From: Flavobacterium sp. | GTDB taxonomy: Bacteria; Bacteroidota; Bacteroidia; Flavobacteriales; Flavobacteriaceae | DNA: 20,538 nucleotides | NCBI GenBank assembly: GCA_015478765.1 | Contig: JADMKR010000156.1 | Coordinates: 1-20,538 of the forward strand | Direction: 5' to 3' | Part shown: piece after piece, positions 13,002 to 20,374 of the stretch | Numbering within the stretch: the stretch's first letter is position 1 | How the letters are laid out: the number at the start of each line of letters is the position of its first letter | Translations under genes and position numbers: made by a program | The notes under the pieces: generated by a model | What the model was told of the DNA's origin: nothing | The model's input: only the letters and a program-made list of their open reading frames with translations | Databases searched by the model: none

Positions 13002-15407
13002 ATGACTCAAGCCGAATCCACCCAAGCGTTATCATTCGAAGATTTTAAAAAAGAAGTCCTGCACGACTACAATTTAGCTACAATCAGCCGTGAATGCAGC
13101 CTTTTAGGTCGGCGTGAAGTTTTAACAGGTAAGGCTAAGTTCGGAATTTTTGGCGACGGAAAAGAAGTGCCGCAGCTTGCCATGGCAAAAGCTTTTAGAA
13201 ATGGTGATTTTCGCTCGGGTTACTATCGTGATCAGACTTTTATGATGGCTATTGGCCAGCTTACACCCCAACAATTTTTCGCCGGACTTTACGGACACAC
13301 CGATTTGGAACACGATCCCATGTCGGCCGGCCGGCAAATGGGCGGCCATTTCGCAACCCATAGTCTGAATGCCGATGGTTCATGGCGAAATCTTACTGTA
13401 CAAAAAAATTCCAGTTCCGATATTTCACCAACAGGAGGTCAAATGCCACGATTACTTGGATTGGCACAGGCTTCCAAAATTTACAGAAATGTTCCGAGTA
13501 TTGCAAATTCCACCAATTTTTCAATCTACGGAAATGAAATTGCGTGGGGGACTATCGGCAATGCCAGTACATCCGAAGGATTGTTTTTCGAGACCATAAA
13601 CGCAGCCGGCGTGTTGCAGGTCCCGATGGTCATGAGTGTATGGGATGATGAGTATGGCATATCGGTACATGCGAAACATCAAACTACCAAAGAGAATATA
13701 TCCGAAATCCTGAAAGGTTTTCAAAGAGACGAAACCAACAAAGGTTTTGAGATTATACGTGTGAGCGGTTGGGATTACCCGGAATTGGTCGCAACCTATG
13801 AAAGAGCGGCCAAAATCGCACGCGAAGAGCATGTTCCTGTTTTGATACATGTTGTCGGACTGACGCAGCCGCAAGGCCACTCCACCTCGGGTTCGCACGA
13901 ACGATATAAAAATGCCGAGCGACTTGAATGGGAAGGTGATTTCGATTGTTTGAAGCAAATGCGCAACTGGCTAATGGAAGCCGGACTCGCATCGCAGGAG
14001 GAACTTGACGAAATCGACAGCGACGCTAAGAAAACGGTATTGGAAGCCAAAAAAGCTGCCTGGACTGCATACACCGAACCTGTAAAACATGAACAAACCG
14101 AGCTTCTATCACTTCTGGACAAAATAGCGACCGACAGCAGCAACCGTGTTTTTATCCAAAAACTTGTTTCTGATCTGCGATCGGTCAAGGAACCCGGTCG
14201 GAAGGAATTACTGGTCACCGCAAGGAAAGTTCTTCGAATGCTGACTGGCGAAAATACACAGGGAACACTTGCAAAGTGGATTACAGATTATACGGAAAAA
14301 ATCCAGCCGAAATTTAGTTCGCATCTTTTTTCAGAATCGGAAAATAACATTCATTCAGCAAAAGAGGTTCTGCCAACATATTCAGATGACGATGAAGAGG
14401 CCGATGCGCGTTTGGTCATCCGTGACAATTTCGACGCTATATTCGCCAAGTATCCGGAAGCGCTGATTTTTGGTGAAGATGCCGGAAATATTGGTGATGT
14501 AAATCAGGGACTTGAAGGAATGCAGGAAAAATACGGTGAATTGAGAGTTGCCGATGTTGGTATACGCGAAGCTACTATTTTGGGTCAGGGAATTGGCATG
14601 GCAATGCGTGGACTTAGACCTATTGCCGAAATCCAATATCTCGATTATTTGCTTTACGCCCTACAAATAATGAGCGATGATCTGGCAACGTTACAATACA
14701 GGACACGCGGTCGGCAGAAAGCGCCACTGATAATAAGAACACGCGGACATCGCCTCGAAGGAATATGGCACTCCGGATCGCCAATGGGCATGATCGTTAA
14801 TGCAGTACGTGGAATCCATGTGCTTGTACCACGAAATATGACCAAAGCAGCCGGGTTTTACAATACGCTACTCACAACTGACGAACCTGCATTGGTCGTT
14901 GAATGCTTAAATGGCTACCGACTTAAAGAGAAGATGCCTACTAACCTTGGCGAATTCAAAACGCCGATCGGAGTTGTGGAAACTATAAAAGAGGGTTCCG
15001 ATATAACCGTTGTTTCATACGGATCTACTTTACGGCTGGTTCAACAGGCGGCCAAGGAATTAATAGAAATCGGAATCGACTGCGAAATCATTGACATTCA
15101 ATCACTATTGCCGTTTGATATAAACCACGACATTGTAAAAAGTTTGCAGAAAACAAACCGATTACTAGTGGTGGATGAAGACGTTCCAGGAGGCGCATCT
15201 GCGTATATTTTGCAGCAAATAATTGACCACCAGGATGGTTATCAATTTTTGGACAGCAAGCCGCAAACCCTGACAGCCAAGGCACATCGTCCATCTTATG
15301 GAACCGATGGTGATTATTTCTCGAAGCCATCTACGGAAGATATATTCGAGAAAGTGTATGCGATCATGAGTGAAGTCAATCCTGCTAAATTTCCGGGATT
15401 ATACTAA
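13002..15407 (+). CDS. 2-oxoacid dehydrogenase E1, fused alpha and beta subunits (branched-chain type likely)
   Basis: An 801-residue thiamine-diphosphate enzyme with an E1-alpha region (about 20-330), a linker region, and an E1-beta region (about 465-801). E1 decarboxylates a 2-oxoacid and passes the acyl group to lipoyl-E2. The fused form is common in Bacteroidota and is usually annotated as 2-oxoisovalerate dehydrogenase, though pyruvate cannot be excluded. Alpha-half motifs are the GDG...NN TPP site, here written GNASTSEG (from 186) and WDDEYG (214-219), and the GHSTSGSHERY loop. Beta-half motifs are IFGEDAGNIGD (Glu492, likely contact to the TPP aminopyrimidine), VADVGIREATILGQG, and RTRGHRLEGIWHSGSP. 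The ATG at 13002 follows a good -7 element. No E2 or E3 is adjacent. A small lipoprotein gene follows 60 bp downstream without an intervening terminator. Confidence 0.88.
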   Translation: MTQAESTQALSFEDFKKEVLHDYNLATISRECSLLGRREVLTGKAKFGIFGDGKEVPQLAMAKAFRNGDFRSGYYRDQTFMMAIGQLTPQQFFAGLYGHTDLEHDPMSAGRQMGGHFATHSLNADGSWRNLTVQKNSSSDISPTGGQMPRLLGLAQASKIYRNVPSIANSTNFSIYGNEIAWGTIGNASTSEGLFFETINAAGVLQVPMVMSVWDDEYGISVHAKHQTTKENISEILKGFQRDETNKGFEIIRVSGWDYPELVATYERAAKIAREEHVPVLIHVVGLTQPQGHSTSGSHERYKNAERLEWEGDFDCLKQMRNWLMEAGLASQEELDEIDSDAKKTVLEAKKAAWTAYTEPVKHEQTELLSLLDKIATDSSNRVFIQKLVSDLRSVKEPGRKELLVTARKVLRMLTGENTQGTLAKWITDYTEKIQPKFSSHLFSESENNIHSAKEVLPTYSDDDEEADARLVIRDNFDAIFAKYPEALIFGEDAGNIGDVNQGLEGMQEKYGELRVADVGIREATILGQGIGMAMRGLRPIAEIQYLDYLLYALQIMSDDLATLQYRTRGRQKAPLIIRTRGHRLEGIWHSGSPMGMIVNAVRGIHVLVPRNMTKAAGFYNTLLTTDEPALVVECLNGYRLKEKMPTNLGEFKTPIGVVETIKEGSDITVVSYGSTLRLVQQAAKELIEIGIDCEIIDIQSLLPFDINHDIVKSLQKTNRLLVVDEDVPGGASAYILQQIIDHQDGYQFLDSKPQTLTAKAHRPSYGTDGDYFSKPSTEDIFEKVYAIMSEVNPAKFPGLY

Positions 15408-15467
15408 CTGCGGTATTGTTAATAAATAAAAGTGTATATTGTCGTTCTAACCAAAAAAAGCTTCCTG

Positions 15468-15752
15468 ATGAAAAAAGTGATTTTATTTACTGGCGCACTT
15501 GCCATGACGGTTTTAATATCGTGTAAAGATAAAGAGGTTGATCCGGCACCTGCAACGCCGGAACCTGTAACTCAGCAAGAAGTTGCACCACCTCCACCTC
15601 CACCACCTCCGCCGGTTCCTGCTCCCGAAAACCAAGACGGTACTTCGATTCAGGTGAATTCTGACGGTGTATCACTAGATACCAAAGACGGAAAGAATAA
15701 GACTAAAGTGGAAGTCAAAGATGGTGGCGCTGCCATTGAAATTAAAAAATAA
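15468..15752 (+). CDS. Small proline-rich lipoprotein
   Basis: A 94-residue predicted lipoprotein. MKKVILFTGALAMTVLISC gives an n/h region ending in a lipobox (LISC, lipid-carrying Cys19). After it come an acidic/proline segment and nine consecutive prolines (41-49), then a hydrophilic C-terminal part with alternating strand-like stretches ending in EIKK. No enzymatic motif is visible. The ATG at 15468 was chosen over an upstream GTG at 15432 because it puts the signal sequence at the N-terminus. It may be read through from the E1 gene, since no terminator lies in the 60-bp gap. It ends six bases before a strong terminator. The function is unknown; the proline run may be a rigid spacer reaching through the periplasm. 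Confidence 0.75.
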   Translation: MKKVILFTGALAMTVLISCKDKEVDPAPATPEPVTQQEVAPPPPPPPPPVPAPENQDGTSIQVNSDGVSLDTKDGKNKTKVEVKDGGAAIEIKK

Positions 15753-15757
15753 ATAAT

Positions 15758-15780
15758 AGCCGGCCTTTGCCGGCTTTTTT
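15758..15780 (+). terminator. Intrinsic terminator after the proline-rich lipoprotein
   Basis: AGCCGGC (15758-15764), loop CTTT, GCCGGCT (15769-15775), then T through 15780. This is a GC-rich 7-bp stem with a T tract, six bases past the stop. Confidence 0.9.
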
Positions 15781-15850
15781 ATGTCTGGTTTGCAGGTGTT
15801 AAATTGATATTAAATCGGGGCGTGCTGTTTTTTAATGAACCGAAATCAAA

Positions 15851-15858
15851 TATCTTTA
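15851..15858 (+). promoter_or_regulatory. Possible -7 element for the flavoenzyme operon
   Basis: TATCTTTA differs from TAnnTTTG only at the last base and lies 18 bp before the ATG at 15877. A terminator isolates this gene from the unit upstream, so a promoter is expected here. No -33 TTG is seen at normal spacing. Confidence 0.4.
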
Positions 15859-15876
15859 AATACCTAAAACAAAACA

Positions 15877-16803
15877 ATGGCTCCCACACCCGATTCGCAT
15901 TATGAAGTAATAATTATTGGTGGGAGCTATGCAGGTTTATCGGCAGCCATGACACTTGGCAGGTCATTGCGAAAAGTGTTGATAATCGATGACGGCACGC
16001 CGTGTAATCGCTTCGCACCTAATGCACACAACTTACCCGGCTTTGACGGCGAAAGTCCGAAATTCATATCTGATAAAATGCGCGAGCAAGTGCGATGCTA
16101 TCCTTCAATTAGTTTTCTCAAGGATCGCGCAGACAAAGTTGTTGGAAAAGATAATCATTTCACGGTATCTGTCTCCAAAGGAGAAAAATTCCACGCCAAT
16201 AAAATTTTGCTAGCCACCGGAGTAATCGATATTCTTCCCGATGTGAAAGGCTTCAAGGAATGCTGGGGAATTTCGGCCGTACATTGCCCCTACTGTCACG
16301 GCTATGAAATCGCCAATAAAAAGATCGGTGTCCTGGCTCACGGTGATGCAGGTGTGAAGATGGCGCAATTAATCCGGCAATGGTCGGCGGCGATACACAT
16401 ACTTACAAATGGCAATGAAGATTTTACCAAAGAGCAGCTTCAGGAATTGCACGACAAAGGAACACGTGTGATTACCAAGGAAGTGAAAGAAATGGTTCAT
16501 CAGGACGGCGTTTTGTCTAAAGTTATTTTTATCGACGACACCGAAGAAGCTTTGGATGCTGTTTATGCGCGTGTTGGCGTTACGCAGGCAACCGATATCC
16601 CGAAAAAATTGGGGTGCGAATTCGACAGTCACGAGTTTATTGTCGTCGACGATCATCATCGGACAAAAATCAGCGGACTGTATGCCGCCGGTGACAACAT
16701 GTCGGCAATGCGAAGTTTGACTGCCGCCATGGCCGCCGGCACCAAGGCTGCGGCAATGATTAACCAGGAAATTGTAGACCAGGAATATGGCATCGTTGAT
16801 TGA
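15877..16803 (+). CDS. Thioredoxin-reductase-like NAD(P)/FAD oxidoreductase with CPYC motif
   Basis: A 308-residue two-domain flavoprotein of the low-molecular-weight thioredoxin reductase superfamily. The FAD-binding segment VIIIGGSYAGLSAA (11-24) is at the N-terminus, the redox motif HCPYCHGYE (136-144, Cys137 and Cys140) is in the middle domain, and YAAGDN (269-274) is the second FAD contact. The pyridine nucleotide loop reads GVLAHGDAGV, which departs from the GxGxxA pattern. CPYCHGYE, rather than the CATC/CAVC of true TrxB, resembles HlmI and GliT-like dithiol oxidases and many uncharacterised bacterial homologues. The substrate is therefore not assignable; it may oxidise or reduce a small dithiol. 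It is the first gene of a three-gene unit; its last 17 bp overlap the M23 gene. Confidence 0.82.
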   Translation: MAPTPDSHYEVIIIGGSYAGLSAAMTLGRSLRKVLIIDDGTPCNRFAPNAHNLPGFDGESPKFISDKMREQVRCYPSISFLKDRADKVVGKDNHFTVSVSKGEKFHANKILLATGVIDILPDVKGFKECWGISAVHCPYCHGYEIANKKIGVLAHGDAGVKMAQLIRQWSAAIHILTNGNEDFTKEQLQELHDKGTRVITKEVKEMVHQDGVLSKVIFIDDTEEALDAVYARVGVTQATDIPKKLGCEFDSHEFIVVDDHHRTKISGLYAAGDNMSAMRSLTAAMAAGTKAAAMINQEIVDQEYGIVD

Positions 16804-17464
16804 TATATTACATAAACAAAAGCGGGTAAGTGTGCTGCAGGTTTCCAATGCCCGATATGCGCCGTTGGATTTGTCGGTTGCCAATGGTAATCTGACGCCG
16901 GAGATCAGTTCCGATTGCTCAAAACTGGGGCATTACATCGATGACTTTTTGGAAAATAATAACGCCAACATCGGTTACGGCGGTTATAATGAACGACGCG
17001 GAATTTACCGCCGCAGCACCATTTTCAACGACAACGACCATGACGAGCGCAACATCCACATTGGCATGGACCTATGGGCACCGGCAGGAACCTCGATTCT
17101 GGCCGCATTAGACGGCGAGGTCCACAGTTTCAAATTCAATGGCGGACAGGGAAATTACGGGCCGACCGTTATTCTGCAACATAAAATTGAAAATCTTACG
17201 TTTTATACACTTTATGGTCACCTCGATATGGAATGCTTACCGAGCTTATCGGTTGGGCAAACGTTCCGGCAGGGAGACGTCATAGGACGCTTGGGAAATG
17301 AAGCAGTCAACGGTGATTATCCGCCGCACCTGCACTTTCAGATAATCGGTGACATTGGCAATCATTCGGGTGATTATCCCGGTGTTTGCAGTACATCTGA
17401 ACGTGAATTTTATCTGTCCAACTGTCCGGATCCGAACTTATTACTAAAAATACAATCCACATGA
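16787..17464 (+). CDS. M23 (LytM-like) metallopeptidase without visible signal peptide
   Basis: A 225-residue protein with a complete LytM/M23 zinc site: HIGMD (His91, Asp95), YGHLD (His145) and HLHF (His181, His183). M23 enzymes cut peptide cross-links of peptidoglycan. Before the domain is a GYGGYNERRGIYRRS segment, and after it SEREFYLSNCPDPNLLL, which I associate with a distinct flavobacterial M23 subgroup. The N-terminus MASLIDILHKQKRVSVLQVS has no export signal, so a cytoplasmic location, an unusual secretion route or a non-wall substrate must be considered. It starts inside the upstream flavoenzyme gene (17-bp overlap). It ends in an ATGA overlap with the downstream lipoprotein gene, so translation is likely coupled. 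Confidence 0.83.
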   Translation: MASLIDILHKQKRVSVLQVSNARYAPLDLSVANGNLTPEISSDCSKLGHYIDDFLENNNANIGYGGYNERRGIYRRSTIFNDNDHDERNIHIGMDLWAPAGTSILAALDGEVHSFKFNGGQGNYGPTVILQHKIENLTFYTLYGHLDMECLPSLSVGQTFRQGDVIGRLGNEAVNGDYPPHLHFQIIGDIGNHSGDYPGVCSTSEREFYLSNCPDPNLLLKIQST

Positions 17465-17958
17465 GAAAAATTCTAGCCCTAATCGTTTTAACTATTTTCA
17501 TTTATTCGTGCAAATCAAAATCGGCGGCCACTTCACGCACTGAAGAAAAACCCGAGAAACCTGCCTTCGTAATGCTAAAACCATCGGCTGCCGATGCGGC
17601 TCAAAGTAAAAAAGCGTACGAACTTGGCACCAGAGTTTTGATGACCTGCAACACTTCCCGATTCAAACCTTTCTCAGAATCGGAGGCTACGGCATCGGTA
17701 ATTCAAAACACAACGCAGGCGCGTCTAACCCGCACTTGTCATAAGTTTCGTTTAAAATATGGCGATTTCAAAAAACTCGATTTGGTAGAAGTAATTCATT
17801 TTACAGACAGCGACAGTTATATTTATCGGTACCGGGCGCATTATGAAAAACCGATTGCCAATAAAGAGCTTCGCGTTACGATGAACAGTGAAAATAAAGT
17901 TTCAGCAATTAAATCATCAGATTGGATTGACAATTATAATCCGTTGGAAGACAATTAG
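17461..17958 (+). CDS. Lipoprotein of unknown function (possible NTF2-like/DUF3887-type domain)
   Basis: A 165-residue predicted lipoprotein. MRKILALIVLTIFIYSC is a signal sequence with a lipobox (IYSC, Cys17). The mature part has a charged linker (to about 48), then a compact domain of one helix and several strands. It contains two further cysteines (63 and 93) and a terminal strand pattern (YIYRYRAHYEKPIANKELRVTMN) that resembles the NTF2-like DUF3887 fold. This is a weak resemblance by eye. The start overlaps the M23 stop as ATGA, which indicates translational coupling. Its TAG overlaps the TAA of convergent corA by two bases (17956-17957). The product would be anchored in the periplasm or outer membrane. 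No function is claimed. Confidence 0.72.
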   Translation: MRKILALIVLTIFIYSCKSKSAATSRTEEKPEKPAFVMLKPSAADAAQSKKAYELGTRVLMTCNTSRFKPFSESEATASVIQNTTQARLTRTCHKFRLKYGDFKKLDLVEVIHFTDSDSYIYRYRAHYEKPIANKELRVTMNSENKVSAIKSSDWIDNYNPLEDN

Positions 17959-19031
17959 AACCATTTTTTATTTTTGAAATAAATTATCATCCCGATCGCT
18001 GTTATCGACATGGCTGTCAGTACATAATAATAGCCGTTGGCCGAGCGAAATTCGGGTATATTTTCGAAGTTCATTCCGTAAACACCTACAATGAATGTCA
18101 ATGGCATAAAGATGACCGAGAAGATGGTAAGTGTTTTCATGATTTGGTTCATTCGCTGATTTTGAACCGAAAAAAAGACGTTTGACGTACTCTCCAGCGA
18201 ATTTAGGTCATAGTCAATCTGATCCAAAAGTTCCAGGCTTTTTTGATGCAGTCTCGTAAAGTAAACTATCATCACCGCGCCCGATGACTGGATTGAGATC
18301 ATCTGCGAACTTTTTAAAGCGTACAAGGCGTCGCGTAACGGAATTATGCATCGCTTCAAAAAATGCAACTCTTCGCGCGATTTTTCTATTTCTTCAAGAA
18401 CTTCCGGGGCGTCATTGGATTTAGCTTTTATGATCAGCTTTTCAATTCGCGCTTCAACATTCTCGATGCTTATAAAGAAATTCTCCATCGTGGCCTCCAG
18501 CATGAGATACATCAGGTAATCACTGCCCCGCTTTCTGACTGTTCCTGAATTGGTACGAATACGTTCGCGAATGTGTGCATAAAAGTCGCTCTTCTTTTCC
18601 TGAAAGGAAACCAGGAGATTGCCTTTAAGCAAGAAACTGATCTGTTCAACCCGTACAATCTCGCTATCGGATTCGTTCAATATCGATTTTACACTAAAGA
18701 AAACGACGTCTTCCAGTTCTTCAACCCTGCTGCGTCTGGATGTATTGAGGATTTCTCCTATGATGTAATTTTCAACATTGAGGATCTCGCCGAGTTGGCG
18801 GATCATTTCGGTGTCGTGAAGACCATGAATGTTAAACCACAGAATCTTATCGGAAGGGTAATTGTCGATAATCGACTCAATATCGCCGGGACGGATGTCG
18901 GTAAATTCGCGATATGCAGCTTCGTTATATTCGAAAAGTTGCATTTCAACTTTGTCGGCGCTGTGAACGCCGGTATATTCGAAAGTATTGGGCTGCACTT
19001 TCCTGACTTTCTTGTACCTGATTCTTCTCAA
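17955..19031 (-). CDS. corA: CorA-family magnesium/cobalt transporter
   Basis: A 358-residue divalent cation channel. A long cytoplasmic alpha/beta and helical domain is followed by two C-terminal membrane helices (about 299-317 and 335-353). The selectivity motif YGMN (GMN at 319-321) is followed by FENIPE, the usual periplasmic loop. The C-terminus ends in KNKKWF. No ATG fits the N-terminus; the TTG at 19031 gives MRRIRYKKVRKVQPNTFEYTG, which looks like family N-termini. A GTG at 19073 is the alternative, but it lies upstream of a TATCTTTA near-match to the -7 box (19047-19054 on the minus strand), favouring the shorter form. It is divergent from hutI across 64 bp and convergent with the lipoprotein gene. 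CorA works as a pentamer in the inner membrane. Confidence 0.88.
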   Translation of the reverse strand: MRRIRYKKVRKVQPNTFEYTGVHSADKVEMQLFEYNEAAYREFTDIRPGDIESIIDNYPSDKILWFNIHGLHDTEMIRQLGEILNVENYIIGEILNTSRRSRVEELEDVVFFSVKSILNESDSEIVRVEQISFLLKGNLLVSFQEKKSDFYAHIRERIRTNSGTVRKRGSDYLMYLMLEATMENFFISIENVEARIEKLIIKAKSNDAPEVLEEIEKSREELHFLKRCIIPLRDALYALKSSQMISIQSSGAVMIVYFTRLHQKSLELLDQIDYDLNSLESTSNVFFSVQNQRMNQIMKTLTIFSVIFMPLTFIVGVYGMNFENIPEFRSANGYYYVLTAMSITAIGMIIYFKNKKWF

Positions 19032-19095
19032 GGGAATAATTTCAGATAAAGATAGGACTTTTTGAATTTCCACTTTAATTTTACAAAAAAAAGCA
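19032..19095. promoter_or_regulatory. Compact divergent promoter region between corA and hutI
   Basis: Two one-mismatch versions of TAnnTTTG face opposite ways. TATCTTTA on the minus strand (19047-19054) lies 15 bp from the corA TTG, and TAATTTTA on the plus strand (19076-19083) lies 12 bp from the hutI ATG. Neither has a clear -33 TTG. If the corA GTG start were used instead, this gap would shrink to 22 bp. Confidence 0.35.
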
Positions 19096-20328
19096 ATGAC
19101 CACTCTTCTGAAAAATATAAAAGAATTATTACAAATCCGGCCGGCAGGCATCCAGAAAATTTCAGGTTCTGAAATGGCTGAACTTCCTTCGATCGAAAAT
19201 GCATATCTGCTGATAGAAGACGATTTGATCGCCGATTTTGGTCCGATGTCGAATTGCCCCCCCGATGTGCAAACAACCATAGACGCAACCGGTAAAATAG
19301 TATTGCCAACATGGTGCGACAGCCATACGCATATTGTTTATGCAGGAAATCGCGAACAGGAATTTGTTGACCGCATCAACGGCCTGACCTACGAGCAGAT
19401 TGCACAACGCGGCGGCGGAATTCTGAATTCGGCTGCGAAATTGAATGAAACATCCGAAGAAGATATTTATCAGCAATCCCGAATCCGTCTCGAAGAAGTG
19501 ATGCGTCTGGGTACCGGAGCGGTCGAGATCAAATCTGGATACGGGCTCACGGTGGATGGGGAACTGAAAATGTTGCGTGTCATTAAAAGGCTCGCTAAAA
19601 ACTATCCCGTTGCAATCAAAGCCACGTTTTTGGGACCGCACGCCTTTCCGACCACATTTCGCGATGACCACAATGGCTATATCGATTTAATGATTGATGA
19701 AATGTTACCGAAAATAGCCAATGAAAAATTAGCAGATTACATTGATGTCTTCTGTGAGAAAGGATATTTTTCGGTTGAGCAAACCGAGAGAATAATGGAA
19801 GCCGGCAAAAGTTTTGGATTACAATCTAAAATTCATGTCAACCAATTTAATTCGATTGGCGGAGTCGCATCGGCAGTTCGGCATAAAGCACTTTCAATTG
19901 ATCATTTGGAAGTGATGACACCGGAAGATATTACCGTCTTGCAAGGTTCCGATACTATGCCGGTTGCCCTGCCCAGCTGTTCTTTCTTTCTGAGCATTCC
20001 CTACACACCCGCGCGCGAAATTATCAATGCAGGTTTGCCACTGGCAATAGCAACCGATTTCAATCCGGGTTCGACGCCATCGGGAAATATGAATTTAGTT
20101 GTTGCCACTGCTTGCATCAAGATGAAGATGACACCGGAGGAAGCAATAAATGCTGCAACTTTAAACGGCGCGTATGCAATGGGAATAGCCGATACGCATG
20201 GCAGTATCACCGTTGGAAAAAAAGCTAATCTGATAATCACAAAACCACTTTCGTCTTATTATCAACTTCCCTACTCATTTGGAAGTAATCTTTTGGATAC
20301 GGTGATAATCGGGGGTCGTGAAATATAA
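19096..20328 (+). CDS. hutI: Imidazolonepropionase
   Basis: A 410-residue amidohydrolase-superfamily enzyme. It hydrolyses 4-imidazolone-5-propanoate to N-formimino-L-glutamate, the third step of histidine breakdown. Metal ligands are visible in order: DSHTH (His77, His79), HVNQF (His247) and ATDFNPGS (Asp321). The HutI-specific blocks YAGNREQEF, QRGGGILNSAAK, KSGYGLT and TFLGPHAFP are present, and the length is normal. The start MTTLLKNIKELLQIRP is the first ATG after the divergent gap. No hutH, hutU or hutG lies in the window, so the pathway genes are either scattered or beyond the edges. A terminator follows the stop directly. Confidence 0.95.
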   Translation: MTTLLKNIKELLQIRPAGIQKISGSEMAELPSIENAYLLIEDDLIADFGPMSNCPPDVQTTIDATGKIVLPTWCDSHTHIVYAGNREQEFVDRINGLTYEQIAQRGGGILNSAAKLNETSEEDIYQQSRIRLEEVMRLGTGAVEIKSGYGLTVDGELKMLRVIKRLAKNYPVAIKATFLGPHAFPTTFRDDHNGYIDLMIDEMLPKIANEKLADYIDVFCEKGYFSVEQTERIMEAGKSFGLQSKIHVNQFNSIGGVASAVRHKALSIDHLEVMTPEDITVLQGSDTMPVALPSCSFFLSIPYTPAREIINAGLPLAIATDFNPGSTPSGNMNLVVATACIKMKMTPEEAINAATLNGAYAMGIADTHGSITVGKKANLIITKPLSSYYQLPYSFGSNLLDTVIIGGREI

Positions 20329-20361
20329 AAAAAGCCCACCTAAGTGAGCTTTCATTTTTTT
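20327..20361. terminator. Bidirectional terminator between hutI and the minus-strand gene
   Basis: AAAGCCCAC (20331-20339), loop CTAA, GTGAGCTTT (20344-20352), with T's at 20355-20361 on the plus side and seven A's at 20327-20333 supplying the T tract on the minus side. On the plus strand one C-A mismatch interrupts the stem. On the minus strand the same position is a T-G wobble, so the hairpin is continuous. Confidence 0.8.
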
Positions 20362-20374
20362 GGATAATTAATAT

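Noticed and set aside
15432..15467. Longer lipoprotein start (GTG at 15432)
   Set aside because: It would put twelve residues before a normal lipoprotein signal peptide.
15580..15614. CCT/CCA-rich tract as a microsatellite or CRISPR-like repeat
   Set aside because: It is in frame and codes for the proline run of the lipoprotein; there are no spacers.
16369..16884. 171-codon minus-strand frame across the flavoenzyme/M23 junction
   Set aside because: Antisense to two well-supported genes and without family resemblance.
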